Assembly (NCBI RefSeq): GCF_000317045.1
Contig: NC_019703.1
Location: 62,001 to 126,000 of the forward strand
DNA from: Geitlerinema sp. PCC 7407
Lineage (GTDB): Bacteria; Cyanobacteriota; Cyanobacteriia; PCC-7407
Length of the DNA: 64,000 bases
Reading direction: 5' to 3'
Below, one piece after another: positions 17,784-27,785 of this stretch. Below the pieces are notes generated by a model. It saw nothing but the letters and a program-made list of their open reading frames with translations. It was not told the origin of the DNA and searched no databases. The position numbers and the translations under genes were made by a program. Positions within the stretch are counted from its first letter, which is position 1. Each line of letters starts with the position of its first letter.

Positions 17784-19043
17784 CTAAACGAGGTTCTGCT
17801 CAGGGGGCGGAGAGTCGGTGGAGACCGCAGTCACGATGGCTGTGAAGTGGCCATCGGCCAGCTGAATCGAGATTGCCTGGCCGGGCTGCAAATCGGCGGG
17901 CGATCGCACAATGGTGCCAGCCTCCTGACGCACGACGGCGTAGCCCCGATGGAGGACGGCCTGGGGGTCGAGGGTAGAGAGCTTTTGCTGGAGCAGCTGG
18001 CAGTGCTGGGTCGCTTCGTGGAGACACTGCTGGGTTGCCTGCACCAAGCGCCGCCGCAGCCAGGCGATCGCCTGGCGCTCTTCCTGGAGTTGCCGATCCA
18101 GACGGCGCTGCTGGAGACGCTGCTGAAGGCGACTCAGCCGATTGCGGTGCTGATCGAGATAGATCCGGACGGCGCTGCGCAGCCCCTCGGTGCGTTCGCT
18201 GTGCTCGGCCCACAGATCTTCGAGTTGGGGGACGGCCTGGGCCGCGGCGGCGGTGGGCGTGTGAACGTAGGCGTCGGCGACCAAATCGGCGAGGGATTCG
18301 TCGCGCTGGTGGCCAATCCCGGCGATCACCGGGATCGGGCATTCAGCGATCGCCCGCACCACCCGCTCATCATTGAAGCACTCCATATCCTCGACCGCGC
18401 CGCCCCCCCGGGCCAAAATCAGCACCTCCGCTCGGCCATCGCGCACCACCCGCTCGATGGCGTGGGCGATGGCGCTGGGGGCCTGCTCGCCCTGGACCAG
18501 AGCCGGTGAAAACAGGACGTGCAGGCCCGGATAGCGCCGCTTGAGAGTGCGCTGGATGTCGCCCCAGGCGGCCGCTCGCGGCGAGGTCACCACGGCAATG
18601 GTGCGGGGATGGGCAGGCAGCGATCGCTTGCGGATCTGATCAAACAGCCCCTCCGCCGCCAGGCGATCGCGCAGCTGCCGGTAGCGCAGCGCCCGCAGCC
18701 CTTCCCCGGCGGGCAGCACCTGCCACGCAACCAGCTGATACTGGCCCCGCTGAGCGTGCAAGTGGATCCGGCCCAGAACAATAATTTGCTCCCCCCGCTC
18801 CGGCACCGTCGCCAGCTTGTGCAGGCGGCTGCTCCACACCACACAGGCCACACTGGCCTTGGCGTCCGGGTCCTGAAGCGTAAAAAACAGGCCGCTGGGG
18901 TACTGCGACGCGCTGGAAACCTCCCCAGTCACCCATACCTGCTGCAAGTGGGGGTCTTGCTCAAGCAGCGCCTGAATATATCGGGTCAGACCCGCCACCG
19001 ACAGCGCACTATCAGGAACCAGCAGGTTGGGCAAATAAGACAT
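17784..19043 (-). CDS. xseA: Exodeoxyribonuclease VII large subunit
   Basis: A 419-residue catalytic subunit. The N-terminal OB-fold contains Val-Thr-Gly-Glu-Val-Ser. The central domain contains the family markers Val-Val-Thr-Ser-Pro-x-Ala-Ala-Ala, Arg-Gly-Gly-Gly-Ala-Val-Glu-Asp and Gly-Ile-Gly-His-Gln-Arg-Asp-Glu. A long coiled-coil region follows (about 270-355) and binds XseB. The gene is divergent from recA and in line with xseB, so this is a small DNA repair cluster. Confidence 0.95.
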   Translation of the reverse strand: MSYLPNLLVPDSALSVAGLTRYIQALLEQDPHLQQVWVTGEVSSASQYPSGLFFTLQDPDAKASVACVVWSSRLHKLATVPERGEQIIVLGRIHLHAQRGQYQLVAWQVLPAGEGLRALRYRQLRDRLAAEGLFDQIRKRSLPAHPRTIAVVTSPRAAAWGDIQRTLKRRYPGLHVLFSPALVQGEQAPSAIAHAIERVVRDGRAEVLILARGGGAVEDMECFNDERVVRAIAECPIPVIAGIGHQRDESLADLVADAYVHTPTAAAAQAVPQLEDLWAEHSERTEGLRSAVRIYLDQHRNRLSRLQQRLQQRRLDRQLQEERQAIAWLRRRLVQATQQCLHEATQHCQLLQQKLSTLDPQAVLHRGYAVVRQEAGTIVRSPADLQPGQAISIQLADGHFTAIVTAVSTDSPPPEQNLV

Positions 19044-19430
19044 GGTGGCCTAATGAAGATTATGAAAGAAGGGTTTTAAAGGGGCGACGGCTGGGGCGAT
19101 CGCGATCGGCAGAGAGTCCCAGCTTGCGCCGTCAAATCATGAAAATAATGCTGTGGTTCTAATCTTACTTTTTAGTACAATTGTGCTAATTTGGCGATAA
19201 AATAACCATTATGACCCGAATCAGCGCGATCCCCTGCGCAAGAGGCGATCGCCCGGTTGCTCAAAGCCCCTCACGATGCCTCTAGAGTAGCCGGAGGACG
19301 CCTGCTCGGGTCGTATTCCTCGCTGCGATTCCCCCGTCTGTGCACCCAAGTCATTTCCCAAACAGGGTGGCTACAATAGGGTGTTCCTCCACCGATCGAT
19401 CGCTGCAGAACGTTCCATTCCGAGGCGCTC
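19044..19430. other. Divergent xseA-recA promoter region
   Basis: 387 bp holding the promoters of two DNA repair units. A LexA-box-like palindrome lies at 19173-19188. A TACAAT hexamer at 19372-19377 may be the -10 of recA, about 55 bp before its ATG. Confidence 0.5.
19173..19188. promoter_or_regulatory. Candidate LexA box between xseA and recA
   Basis: A 16-bp near-perfect palindrome, TAGTACAATTGTGCTA, with one mismatched pair. It fits the form AGTAC-N3-TGT-N-CT described for LexA sites of Anabaena-type cyanobacteria except for a G where A/T is usual. It lies 130 bp from xseA and about 240 bp from recA, far for a recA operator. Confidence 0.4.
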
Positions 19431-20516
19431 ATGGCTCCCAAAACATCCTCCGAAAACACCGAAAAGCAAAAAGCCCTTAACCTTGTGCTCAGCCAAATCG
19501 AGCGCAACTTTGGCAAGGGATCGATCATGCGCCTAGGCGATGCCAGCCGCATGAAAGTAGAGACCATCTCCAGCGGTGCCATCACCCTCGATCTTGCCCT
19601 CGGTGGAGGACTGCCCAAAGGGCGCGTCATCGAGATCTACGGCCCCGAAAGCTCCGGCAAAACCACCCTCGCCCTGCACGCGATCGCCGAAGTCCAGAAA
19701 GCTGGAGGCGTCGCCGCCTTCGTCGACGCCGAGCACGCCCTCGATCCTTCCTACTCAGCGGCCCTGGGCGTCGACATCGAGAACCTCCTGGTTTCCCAGC
19801 CCGACACCGGTGAAATGGGCCTCGAACTCGTCGATCAGCTGGTGCGCTCCGCCGCCGTTGACATCGTCGTGGTCGACTCCGTCGCCGCCCTCACCCCCCG
19901 CGCCGAGATCGAAGGGGAAATGGGCGACGCGCAGGTCGGCTCCCAGGCTCGCCTGATGAGCCAAGCCATGCGCAAAATCACCGGCAACATCGGCAAATCC
20001 GGCTGCACCGTGATTTTCCTCAACCAGCTGCGCCAAAAAATCGGCATCAGCTACGGCAACCCCGAAACAACCACCGGCGGCAACGCCCTCAAGTTCTACG
20101 CCTCGGTGCGCCTCGACATTCGCCGCATCCAGACCCTCAAAAAAGGCACCGAAGAGTTTGGCATTCGCGCCAAAGTCAAAGTCGCCAAAAACAAAGTCGC
20201 CCCGCCCTTCCGGATTGCCGAATTTGACATCATCTTTGGCAAAGGCATCTCGCGCCTGGGCTGCCTGATGGATCTGGCCGAAGAGACCGGCGTCGTTAGC
20301 CGCAAGGGAGCCTGGTACAGCTATAACGGCGACAACATCGGCCAGGGACGCGACAACGCCATCAAGTATCTCGAAGAGAACCCTGAGCTGGCGCAAACCG
20401 TGGAGCAGCTGGTCCGGCAAAAGCTCGACACGGGCGCAACGGTTTCTGCCAACACCATTGCCCCAACTGCGGAGGACGGTCTAGCCGAAGAGGAGATCCT
20501 CGAAGAAGACGCGTAA
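19431..20516 (+). CDS. recA: RecA recombinase
   Basis: A 361-residue RecA, the ATP-dependent strand-exchange protein of homologous recombination and SOS induction. The P-loop Gly-Pro-Glu-Ser-Ser-Gly-Lys-Thr is at residues 71-78, and the Walker B Val-Val-Val-Asp-Ser follows near 147. Loop 2 ([11 protein letters not shown]) is intact. The C-terminal tail is acidic, as usual. It faces an FHA protein gene, with a long hairpin between the two stops. Confidence 0.98.
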   Translation: MAPKTSSENTEKQKALNLVLSQIERNFGKGSIMRLGDASRMKVETISSGAITLDLALGGGLPKGRVIEIYGPESSGKTTLALHAIAEVQKAGGVAAFVDAEHALDPSYSAALGVDIENLLVSQPDTGEMGLELVDQLVRSAAVDIVVVDSVAALTPRAEIEGEMGDAQVGSQARLMSQAMRKITGNIGKSGCTVIFLNQLRQKIGISYGNPETTTGGNALKFYASVRLDIRRIQTLKKGTEEFGIRAKVKVAKNKVAPPFRIAEFDIIFGKGISRLGCLMDLAEETGVVSRKGAWYSYNGDNIGQGRDNAIKYLEENPELAQTVEQLVRQKLDTGATVSANTIAPTAEDGLAEEEILEEDA

Positions 20517-20519
20517 ACC

Positions 20520-20563
20520 GCTGCCTACCGCGCTGGGATCGGCGTCCTAGCGCGGCAGGCAGC
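20520..20563. terminator. Hairpin at the recA 3' end
   Basis: 15-bp arms with one mismatch (GCTGCCTACCGCGCT and its inverse) around a 14-nt loop, starting 3 bp after the recA stop. The right arm overlaps the last codons of the convergent FHA gene. No T tract follows, so its role as a terminator is inferred. Confidence 0.5.
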
Positions 20564-21377
20564 CATCGAGGCCCTGCCGCCGCAGGGCGCGATCGAGGAT
20601 CGCTTCTTGCTGCGCAGAGCTGAGCTGGGGGGCTTTGGTTCCAAGGAATGGCGGAACCGAAGCCTGGTGGCTGGAGGGCTGGCCGCTTTTGTAGTACAAA
20701 AAGGTTTGCTCCTGTGGCGGGACATGGGGCTCGCTGGGGGAAGATTCCGGTGCTTTACCCGAGGCCATAGAAGCTGTGTCTTCCTCGTCGCAGTGCTTGA
20801 GGGGGATGTCTTGGAGCAGTTCGAGCAGGTCGCTGGGGACTTCTGGCACCTCTTGGGCGCGATCGCACAGGAAGAAGGCAAAAGACAAGCTGCCCAGCCG
20901 AACGCGATCGCCATCTTGGAGCAAGCGGCGCTGCTGGATTTGCTCCCCGTTGACGAAGGTTCCATTGGTGCTGCTCAAATCCACCACAGAAAAGCCTTCT
21001 CCCGGTCGGTACTGCACGACTGCGTGGCGACGGGACAGACGCTTGTCCGGGATCGAAATGGCCGCGTGGCGATCGCGCCCCAGCAGCCACACATGCTGCG
21101 GCTGAAAGAGCGACTGCGTCTGCCCTTGATTGAGCAAATTTGTAATCAAATACACCTGGTCGTTATGGACCACGCCCTGGATATATTGCAGCGAAACCTT
21201 GGACAGGGTTCGGTTGCCAAAGCTCTCCAGCTCCAGAATCTCGTCTAGGAGACTGCGGTGGTGATCGTATAACCGCAAAAACACCTGGTAGAGACCCAGA
21301 CGTTTCTCCAGTTCCGCATTTTCTGAAGAATCCAAAATCTGAAGGGAATAAGCGGCTAGAGAATGAGGATCAATCAT
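20547..21377 (-). CDS. FHA-domain protein
   Basis: A 276-residue soluble protein. Residues about 72-170 form a forkhead-associated domain that binds phosphothreonine peptides: Gly100-Arg101, Ser115-Arg-Arg-His118 and Ser136-Thr-Asn-Gly-Thr-Phe-Val-Asn-Gly are the conserved binding residues. The N-terminal 70 residues are helical; the C-terminal 100 are Pro/Ser-rich and look disordered. A Ser/Thr-kinase partner is expected from family knowledge, but none is adjacent. Confidence 0.88.
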   Translation of the reverse strand: MIDPHSLAAYSLQILDSSENAELEKRLGLYQVFLRLYDHHRSLLDEILELESFGNRTLSKVSLQYIQGVVHNDQVYLITNLLNQGQTQSLFQPQHVWLLGRDRHAAISIPDKRLSRRHAVVQYRPGEGFSVVDLSSTNGTFVNGEQIQQRRLLQDGDRVRLGSLSFAFFLCDRAQEVPEVPSDLLELLQDIPLKHCDEEDTASMASGKAPESSPSEPHVPPQEQTFLYYKSGQPSSHQASVPPFLGTKAPQLSSAQQEAILDRALRRQGLDGCLPR

Positions 21378-21987
21378 ATGGGTCCAGCCATTTCAGTAAC
21401 ACGGCAACAACGGAAGGATTTAGATGGGCACAAGCGTTGTCTGAACAGTGCATCCAAGCAGGTACGTAGCGCACCTACTAGTAGTAACCAGCAGCATTGA
21501 GGTATTTCCAGACGGCTAGCTGGCTTGTGAAGGGTCAGTTGGAGGCATCAGCCCGCACTGCTATTTCTGCTCTTAGCCCTCAGCTTCACGCAGCGCGCGA
21601 TGACTCGAGGAACGCTGACAAAAGACATCAGCGTGACCCGGCTGACGGGGTCTATCTAGACTGTACAAGCACAAAAGCGCGATCGCGCCATCCACAACCT
21701 CGGCTTAACACCTACAGTGCATTGACGTTGCATCGTCCCAAGTTGTTTGGCTGGTTTTGCTGCCCACTGGGCGATCCTGGCGATCGCCCTATCCATGCTT
21801 TGAACACCCTGAGTCTCGTTCTCTTGGACCAGCCTTTGGGGAGAGAGGCTCCTGAAAAACGCTCGCCGAGAGCACTTTCCTCAGGGGATCTTCTCTCTCT
21901 CACCCTACGCTGTCCGCCGGTCTTCTCAGAACCGCACGATTACGGGAAGTCCCTGTCCGGGAATCACGGGATACGGATACTGAGTCT
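21378..21987. other. Intergenic region, nothing recognised
   Basis: About 610 bp. A plus-strand open frame (21497-21991) and a shorter minus frame have no family features, biased composition or ribosome sites, and I do not call them. The region is a candidate for a degenerated gene or an unrecognised RNA. Confidence 0.45.
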
Positions 21988-22881
21988 CTAGTCAGGCCGC
22001 AAAAATTCAAGAAGTTCTCGATTCACAGTGTAGGGAACTTCCTGCTGAATCCAGTGGCCGCAATCTGCCACAAACTTGAGCTGAAACGGTGCCGCAATCA
22101 GCGATTCTAGGTTGTCCGTCAGGCTGTGGCTGAGCAAGGCGTCGTCCTTGCCCCATAGAACCAGCGTCGGTGCGGTGATGGGGGTTGGGGAACTGCCCCA
22201 GTTGCGCCGCCAGTTCTGGGGCGACCAAAACTGACGGTAGTAGTTGAGAGCGGCTGCCAAGACGCCGGGCTTTTCGAGGGCGGCCTGGTAGATGCGCGTT
22301 GCCTCGGCTGAGAAGGCACTTTTGCGGATGGACTGCTCTTGGAAGACAGCTTTGACAAAGTCCCGCAGGTTTTGCTGGATCAGCCACTCGGGCAGCCCTG
22401 GAATCTGAAAGGCGAAGATGTACCAGCTGCGCCGAAACTGATCGAGGTTGCTGGCGATTTCTTTGAGGAAGCGGTAGGGGTGGGGCGCGTTGAGGATGGC
22501 CAGTCGGTTGAGCGATTGGGGAAACTTGTGGGCCAGATGCCAGGCGATCGCCCCGCCCCAGTCATGACCAACGACGTGGGCTCGCTGATATCCCAGATTT
22601 TGGATCAGGCCGTGGATATCGGCGGTGAGGGTGTCAAGGTCGTAGCCGCTGAGGGGCTTGTCGGAGTCGTTGTAGCCCCGCAGGTCCGGCACCACAACCT
22701 TAAAGTGACGTGCCAGCGCGGGAATCTGATAGCGCCAGGAGTACCAAAACTCTGGAAAGCCGTGAAGCAAAACGACGAGATCTCCCTCTCCCTGCGTCAC
22801 GCAGTGCAGACGGATGCGGTTTGTTTCGACAAAGCAGTGCTGCCAGCTAGAAGAGGCCAAAGCCGTCATGGAAGTGCTCAT
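21988..22881 (-). CDS. Alpha/beta hydrolase, epoxide hydrolase-like
   Basis: A 297-residue alpha/beta hydrolase. The oxyanion motif His40-Gly-Phe-Pro-Glu-Phe-Trp and the nucleophile elbow Gly105-His-Asp107-Trp-Gly-Gly give an Asp nucleophile, as in epoxide hydrolases and haloalkane dehalogenases. An acid in Gly-Lys-Asp-Asp and the late Cys-Gly-His-Trp histidine complete a triad. A cap region of Tyr/Trp-rich helices lies between. The tyrosines needed by true epoxide hydrolases cannot be assigned by eye, so the substrate is unknown. Confidence 0.87.
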   Translation of the reverse strand: MSTSMTALASSSWQHCFVETNRIRLHCVTQGEGDLVVLLHGFPEFWYSWRYQIPALARHFKVVVPDLRGYNDSDKPLSGYDLDTLTADIHGLIQNLGYQRAHVVGHDWGGAIAWHLAHKFPQSLNRLAILNAPHPYRFLKEIASNLDQFRRSWYIFAFQIPGLPEWLIQQNLRDFVKAVFQEQSIRKSAFSAEATRIYQAALEKPGVLAAALNYYRQFWSPQNWRRNWGSSPTPITAPTLVLWGKDDALLSHSLTDNLESLIAAPFQLKFVADCGHWIQQEVPYTVNRELLEFLRPD

Positions 22882-23248
22882 CTTGGGTGCAAGGGCTACG
22901 GGGGATGCTCAGCGCTCTGAAGGGTCTGAGCGACCTTCTCTCCCGTTTTGGCTTCTCATTGCTAGGCTGAGCGACTGGGCTGAGCGATCGCCCAATAGGA
23001 TGACGCTTGGCGCTACGCCAGCGTGGCTGGGTAGAACAAGAACAACGAGTGCACGGGAGATTCACTGTCTCCCTATTATTCCCGTGAATGGTGTCGAAAT
23101 GTCATCGCCGATACATCAGCCGCTAAGCAGCAAGGCCGGTATCCCGTCTTCGGGGACCCTTGGAGCGGTGGCGACGCGATCAGGAGCTGATGTGAGAATG
23201 ATGCTGCGATCGCCTTTGACCTGCTGCCTAGATCCCTACAAAGAGAGA
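22882..23248. other. Intergenic region, nothing recognised
   Basis: About 370 bp upstream of the hydrolase gene and downstream of the DUF1815 gene. It presumably holds the hydrolase promoter. No ORF or RNA family was recognised. Confidence 0.45.
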
Positions 23249-23593
23249 CTAGGAATGGCGAGCGATGACCGGTCGATAATCTGCGGGGTTGATTTGATTT
23301 TTGACCAAATTTGCTAGTTCTTGCAGCTGGCTAATGGCCTCTGCGCCCTCTAGCTTCATCAGCTCGCGATCGTCCCGCATCTCCGTCCAGGTGATGCCGT
23401 AGTCGGAGACCAAAAAACGAATGAGGTGATTGTCACCCAAGCTGACCATAAACGAGGCGCTAGTCATCTGCCCCCCGCAGGTGTAGCAGGATGCTAAATA
23501 TCCCCGGCGCTCTAGCACAGTGGCTAGGGCCTGGAGATTCATCACCAGATCCTGCACAAATTGACGGTGTTGATTTGCAAGTCTAAGAAACAC
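23249..23593 (-). CDS. DUF1815 protein
   Basis: A 114-residue cytoplasmic protein of a cyanobacteria-specific family of unknown function. The conserved N-terminus (Phe-Leu-Arg-Leu-Ala-x-Gln-His-Arg-Gln-Phe-Val-Gln-Asp) begins directly at the GTG start codon at 23593, which supports this start over the internal ATG at residue 18. A Cys-Tyr-Thr-Cys-Gly-Gly motif near residue 36 could bind metal or be redox-active. Confidence 0.8.
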   Translation of the reverse strand: MFLRLANQHRQFVQDLVMNLQALATVLERRGYLASCYTCGGQMTSASFMVSLGDNHLIRFLVSDYGITWTEMRDDRELMKLEGAEAISQLQELANLVKNQINPADYRPVIARHS

Positions 23594-24016
23594 GGCGGCC
23601 CTCCAGTCACCTCACCAATTTTAACCTTGTTTATATTTTTTTAAGGATTTGGTTTTCTGGGCTCACAACTCCATGAAATTTGCGAACTTTATCGATTCTT
23701 GGGTCAGATTGCCCGAACTGACGGCCAAGGCCAACGGTGATTTTGCCTAACGTTAGCGAACTCGCGCTCCTAGCTGGAGTATCAAGAACAACAGAGTTGA
23801 GAAGGAAAAGAATGTTTTGAGATTTGGCGTCCAAGCGGCCTTGGAGGCTCACAGGACAGGCTTCAAATTTTACCGCTGCGGAATGAGAAACCGTAAGATC
23901 TAGTAAGGAAAAGCGTTACTCTTCTTAAAGATCAGCAACTTTGAAGCACTTTCCGGACGCGATCGCCCCTTGTTAAATTTTCATAACAAGTTGGCGATCG
24001 CAGAGAAATCCCTAAC
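23594..24016. other. Intergenic region, nothing firm
   Basis: About 420 bp, moderately AT-rich. A 73-codon minus-strand frame (23631-23852) shows no recognisable family. It likely holds the promoter of the DUF1815 gene. Confidence 0.45.
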
Positions 24017-24238
24017 TTAGGAACCCAGTTGCCACCAGCCCAGGGCCGGGCCAATAAACATCACCGTCACCCACCAAGCTGCCAAGAGCCCAATGCCAAT
24101 CCAAGCACCCTTGGTACTCCACTTTACAAAGCGCTCTGCCTGGCCCTTCGTTACAGGCACGCCCGGTAAAATGCTTTCCTTTTTCTCCTGACCGTACCGA
24201 TCGCCCAGTACCTCTTTACGACGTTTTGCCTCACCCAT
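24017..24238 (-). CDS. DUF2839 small membrane protein
   Basis: A 73-residue protein starting at ATG 24238 with the family signature Met-Gly-Glu-Ala-Lys-Arg-Arg-Lys. One hydrophobic helix rich in Trp and Gly lies near the C-terminus (about residues 45-68). The family is found in cyanobacteria and has no assigned function. The frame is open 20 codons further upstream, but the conserved start argues against using it. Confidence 0.8.
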   Translation of the reverse strand: MGEAKRRKEVLGDRYGQEKKESILPGVPVTKGQAERFVKWSTKGAWIGIGLLAAWWVTVMFIGPALGWWQLGS

Positions 24239-24593
24239 AGGACTTGTGTATGTGAAGTTTTGTGTGGATTTGCCCGCCCGAGGGCAAGCGCTTTTCACTC
24301 AATAGACATGAGCAAAACAACGAGTGAACCCGTTTGCCTCTAGTCTACCGAAAGCTGTCCTACCGCAAAGGCACTGACCTCTCCCACAAAATAGTGTGTT
24401 CAGCTTGACCATAGCGCTGGAAAATCCAACCTGGTTTGTTCCGTGACAAAACTACAGTCACAGCAATCCTCCGCAGCATAAACGAACAAGATTTGTGGTG
24501 AAGTTTCGAGCAAGTGTCTTAAACACTTTCACAGTTAATTCTGCCTATCAGAGCCAGCGGTGCTACCCAGAAAAACATAAAGCCAGCCCAAGC
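24239..24593. other. Intergenic region downstream of the signalling operon
   Basis: About 355 bp between the REC-kinase stop and the DUF2839 start. It contains short inverted repeats (AGTGT-CTTAA-ACACT near 24509; GTGAC / GTCAC near 24442) but no clear terminator or gene. Confidence 0.4.
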
Positions 24594-25892
24594 TCATACG
24601 GCAGGCATCAGAGGCAGAGAAATCACAAAATCTGAACCCACATCGGGGTCAGATTGGTAAGTCAAGCTTCCTTTATGCATCTCCACAATCACTTGATAGC
24701 TTATAAATAAGCCCATACCAACGCCACAGACGCCGGTCTTTGTTGAGAAAAAGGGCTCAAATAAACAAGACTGATCCTCTTTGGAAATGCCGCAGCCATT
24801 ATCACGAATGCTAATGTGCAGCAGAGACTGCTGCTCATCGATAGCCGTTTCGATCTCGATGCGAGGCTGAAAAGAACCTGACTCAGCTTTGAGGCGGCTT
24901 TCCAAAGATTCGATCGCATTCTCCAAGAGATTAAAAAAAGCCTTTCTAAGCTGATTGATATGACACTCAATCAAGGGAATAGGCGCATACTTTCGCAGCA
25001 CTTCGATTCTTGGCTGGCCCTGGCCTTCAGAATCTATGCGCCCCTGAACTAGCTTGATGGCATCATCGATACAGTCTTGAATATTGCCCTTTTCTAGGGT
25101 CAGCGCATCAATGTTGTAGAAAACTCGCAAAGCTTTCACAACTGAATTAATTCTCTGGGCGCCAGACTTAATGGAATCAATTAGCCCTTCAAAATCTTCA
25201 ATGATGAAATCGAGATCAAACTCAGTTTTGAAGGATTCAATTTTTTCTGACTGCCCTAAGAATTCTTCATCATATAGCTTGAGTAGCGCAATAAGCTTAG
25301 CTGCGTAGTCGCAAGCTGGCTTGGAGTTGCACAAAATAAAGCTTAAAGGATTATTGATTTCGTGGGATATCTCGCCCACAATGCGGGCAACGCTACTCAT
25401 TTTTTCGCGCTGCACCAGCTTTGCTTGGGCTTTCTGCAAATCAGTAAGCGCCGACTGGAGCTGGAGGTTTTGCTCTTGAAGCTTTTGCTGGAGTGACTGA
25501 ATGCGGAGCTGGGTCTCGATTCTGACCAGCACTTCTTCGAGCTGAAAGGGTTTGGTGATGTAGTCGACCCCTCCTGCTTCGAAGGCTTTGACCTTGTCAT
25601 TGAGGTCATTGCCAGCGCTCAGAAAGATAACGGGAATTTCTGCGGTTCGAGGGCTGCTTTTGAGAGCTTTGCAGACTTCGTAGCCATCCATTTCCGACAT
25701 ATTGACGTCAAGTAAAATCAGCTCTGGCGGCAGAGATTCGATGGCAACAAAAGCGGATTTTCCATTAATTGCTTTCCGCACTTGATAGCCCTGCTGACCC
25801 AAAAAGCTTGATAAGAAGCGAATATTTTCTGGGACGTCATCAACGATTAGGATATCTGCTTTAAACTCTTCAGGCTTCACGGCAGTCAGCAT
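24594..25892 (-). CDS. Response regulator-histidine kinase (REC-HK)
   Basis: A 432-residue soluble protein. A receiver (residues about 12-130, phosphoacceptor Asp62, Lys in Thr-Lys-Pro-Phe) is joined by a coiled coil (about 130-165) to a histidine kinase. The H-box is Glu-Ile-Ser-His177-Glu-Ile-Asn-Asn-Pro, the N-box Asn-Leu-Leu-Glu-Asn-Ala, with G1 Asp-Asn-Gly-Cys-Gly-Ile and G2 Gly-Val-Gly-Met-Gly-Leu. It is the last of three same-strand signalling genes, 30 bp after the GGDEF-EAL gene. The receiver may accept phosphate from the ethylene-receptor-like hybrid kinase; this partner choice is inferred from position. Confidence 0.92.
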   Translation of the reverse strand: MLTAVKPEEFKADILIVDDVPENIRFLSSFLGQQGYQVRKAINGKSAFVAIESLPPELILLDVNMSEMDGYEVCKALKSSPRTAEIPVIFLSAGNDLNDKVKAFEAGGVDYITKPFQLEEVLVRIETQLRIQSLQQKLQEQNLQLQSALTDLQKAQAKLVQREKMSSVARIVGEISHEINNPLSFILCNSKPACDYAAKLIALLKLYDEEFLGQSEKIESFKTEFDLDFIIEDFEGLIDSIKSGAQRINSVVKALRVFYNIDALTLEKGNIQDCIDDAIKLVQGRIDSEGQGQPRIEVLRKYAPIPLIECHINQLRKAFFNLLENAIESLESRLKAESGSFQPRIEIETAIDEQQSLLHISIRDNGCGISKEDQSCLFEPFFSTKTGVCGVGMGLFISYQVIVEMHKGSLTYQSDPDVGSDFVISLPLMPAV

Positions 25893-25922
25893 TACGATAG
25901 CTTCCCAGATATTTCAAATAGA

Positions 25923-27725
25923 TTAAACGCTGGATTCTAGATGGCTTTTGATAACTCGAGTTTGGTTAGTCAAGAAATGATTCATATTCTGAACATTGAT
26001 AGGTGCTGAGAATAGATATCCTTGACCTAGCTGACAGCCGAGGCTTCGCACTAAGGAGAGCTGCTGAGGGGTTTCGATGCCTTCAGCAACCAGGGTCATG
26101 TCCATCGTGTCGCCAATGTTGACGATGGCGGTGAGTAGGCGCCGCTTTCGGGCGTTGTCTTCGACGGTTCTTAAGAAAGACTGATCGATTTTGAGGGTGT
26201 TGATGGGGAAGAGACTGAGGTAGCAAAGGGAGGAGTAGCCGGTCCCAAAGTCATCGATGCTGATTTCAATTTGGCGATCGCGCAGGTTTTGGAACACGCG
26301 CTCTGAAGCCTCTGTATTTTCCAAAATCGTGCTTTCTGTGATCTCGAGTTTGAGGCACTCCGGCGCGATTTGAGTTTCGGCAATAACGGCGTCAATTTGC
26401 TGAACAAAATTGGGCTCAGCAAATTGGGCGGCGGCCAAATTAATGCTGACGAAAAAGTCGGAGGAAACGAGCTGTTGGGTTTGCCAAAAGTTGAGTTGAT
26501 GACAAGACTGCCACAGAACCCAGTTTCCTAATTGCAAAATGAGGCCGGTCTCTTCTGCAATGGGAATAAACTGGGCGGGCGAAATCATGCCGTGGGTGGG
26601 ATGAATCCAGCGCAGTAAAGCTTCGGCCCCGGCAATGGTGCCGTTTTGCAGATTAATAATCGGTTGATAGTAAATTTCAAATTCTTGATTTTTAACGGCC
26701 TTGCGTAAATCGGTTTCAATTTGCAATCGTTTCAAGGCTGTTTCATGCATGGCGGGAGTGAAGATCTGGTACTGCGATTTGCCCGAGGATTTGGCGTGGT
26801 ACATCGCCGTATCGGCGTCTCGCAGGAGGTCTTCGGGCTGTTGATAGCAGGCGTGACCGAAGGTGATGCCGATGCTGAAGGAGATAAACACATCGCGCTC
26901 CCGCAGCGGAAAGGAGGCTGTGAAGGCATCAAGAATACGCTCGGCGACGAGGATTGCCGCGCTGCGATCGCTGCTGTCGCGCAGGAGAATGACAAATTCA
27001 TCACCCCCTAGGCGCGCTAGAAAGTCGTCTTGGCGCAACAAAGCTTTGATGCGCTGGGTGATGGCGACGAGGAGCTCATCTCCGGCAGGATGGCCGAGAG
27101 AGTCATTGATGACTTTGAAGCGATCGCAATCTAAATACAAAATGGCAAATTGATGGTCGGGCGATCGCTGGGCATAATCCAAACAAGCCTGAAGCTGCTC
27201 CATCAACAAAGCTCGGTTAGGCAATCTGGTTAGAGAGTCTTGAAACGCCATTTCCAGCAAACGAGAATTGGCGAGCTCTAACTGCTGGGTCCGCTCTCGA
27301 ACCCGCGCCTCGAGCTGAGAATTGAGCTGATGGATTTCGAGCTGCGCTCGCCGCAGCGAAAGCTGATGCTGCACTCGCCGGAGCACCTCTTCAATGTGAA
27401 AAGGCTTGGTAATAAAATCTGCTCCGCCCGCCTCGAACCCTTCAACTTTGTCGCCGATGTCATTCAGCGCGCTCAAAAAAATCACCGGAATTTCGGCGAA
27501 GCGGGGATCTTGCTTTAGGTAGCGGCAAACTTCATAGCCGCTCATGCCGGGTAGCTGAATATCCAGCAGCACGAGATCGGGTGGGGAAGCTTCAATGGAT
27601 AACAGGGCCATCGAACTGCTAATCGCCTTGCGCGTGCTGTAACCTCGGCTCTCCAACATGCTGGAAAGAAGGCGCAAATTGTCAGGCACATCATCAACAA
27701 TCAGAATACTGATGTGTTTTTCCAT
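25923..27725 (-). CDS. Receiver-GGDEF-EAL cyclic-di-GMP protein
   Basis: A 600-residue protein. The receiver (residues 5-125) has Asp55. The GGDEF domain carries intact Gly-Gly-Asp-Glu-Phe at 240-244, preceded by an inhibitory RxxD site (Arg231-Gln-Asp-Asp234). The EAL domain has Glu-Ala-Leu at 368-370, the loop Asp-Asp-Phe-Gly-Thr-Gly-Tyr-Ser-Ser, and Glu-Ile-Thr-Glu-Ser. Both domains therefore look catalytically able: one makes cyclic-di-GMP, the other degrades it. Phosphorylation of the receiver probably decides the balance. It lies 60 bp downstream of the hybrid kinase gene, the likely phosphodonor. Confidence 0.94.
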   Translation of the reverse strand: MEKHISILIVDDVPDNLRLLSSMLESRGYSTRKAISSSMALLSIEASPPDLVLLDIQLPGMSGYEVCRYLKQDPRFAEIPVIFLSALNDIGDKVEGFEAGGADFITKPFHIEEVLRRVQHQLSLRRAQLEIHQLNSQLEARVRERTQQLELANSRLLEMAFQDSLTRLPNRALLMEQLQACLDYAQRSPDHQFAILYLDCDRFKVINDSLGHPAGDELLVAITQRIKALLRQDDFLARLGGDEFVILLRDSSDRSAAILVAERILDAFTASFPLRERDVFISFSIGITFGHACYQQPEDLLRDADTAMYHAKSSGKSQYQIFTPAMHETALKRLQIETDLRKAVKNQEFEIYYQPIINLQNGTIAGAEALLRWIHPTHGMISPAQFIPIAEETGLILQLGNWVLWQSCHQLNFWQTQQLVSSDFFVSINLAAAQFAEPNFVQQIDAVIAETQIAPECLKLEITESTILENTEASERVFQNLRDRQIEISIDDFGTGYSSLCYLSLFPINTLKIDQSFLRTVEDNARKRRLLTAIVNIGDTMDMTLVAEGIETPQQLSLVRSLGCQLGQGYLFSAPINVQNMNHFLTNQTRVIKSHLESSV

Positions 27726-27785
27726 ACCATTTTCCTGGAGAAAGGCGATTGATTAAACAAAGCCAAGATTGATGATTGATGAATT

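Noticed and set aside
21497-21991. 164-codon open frame in the intergenic region before the hydrolase
   Set aside because: No family features, mixed low-information composition, and it reaches into the end of the hydrolase gene.
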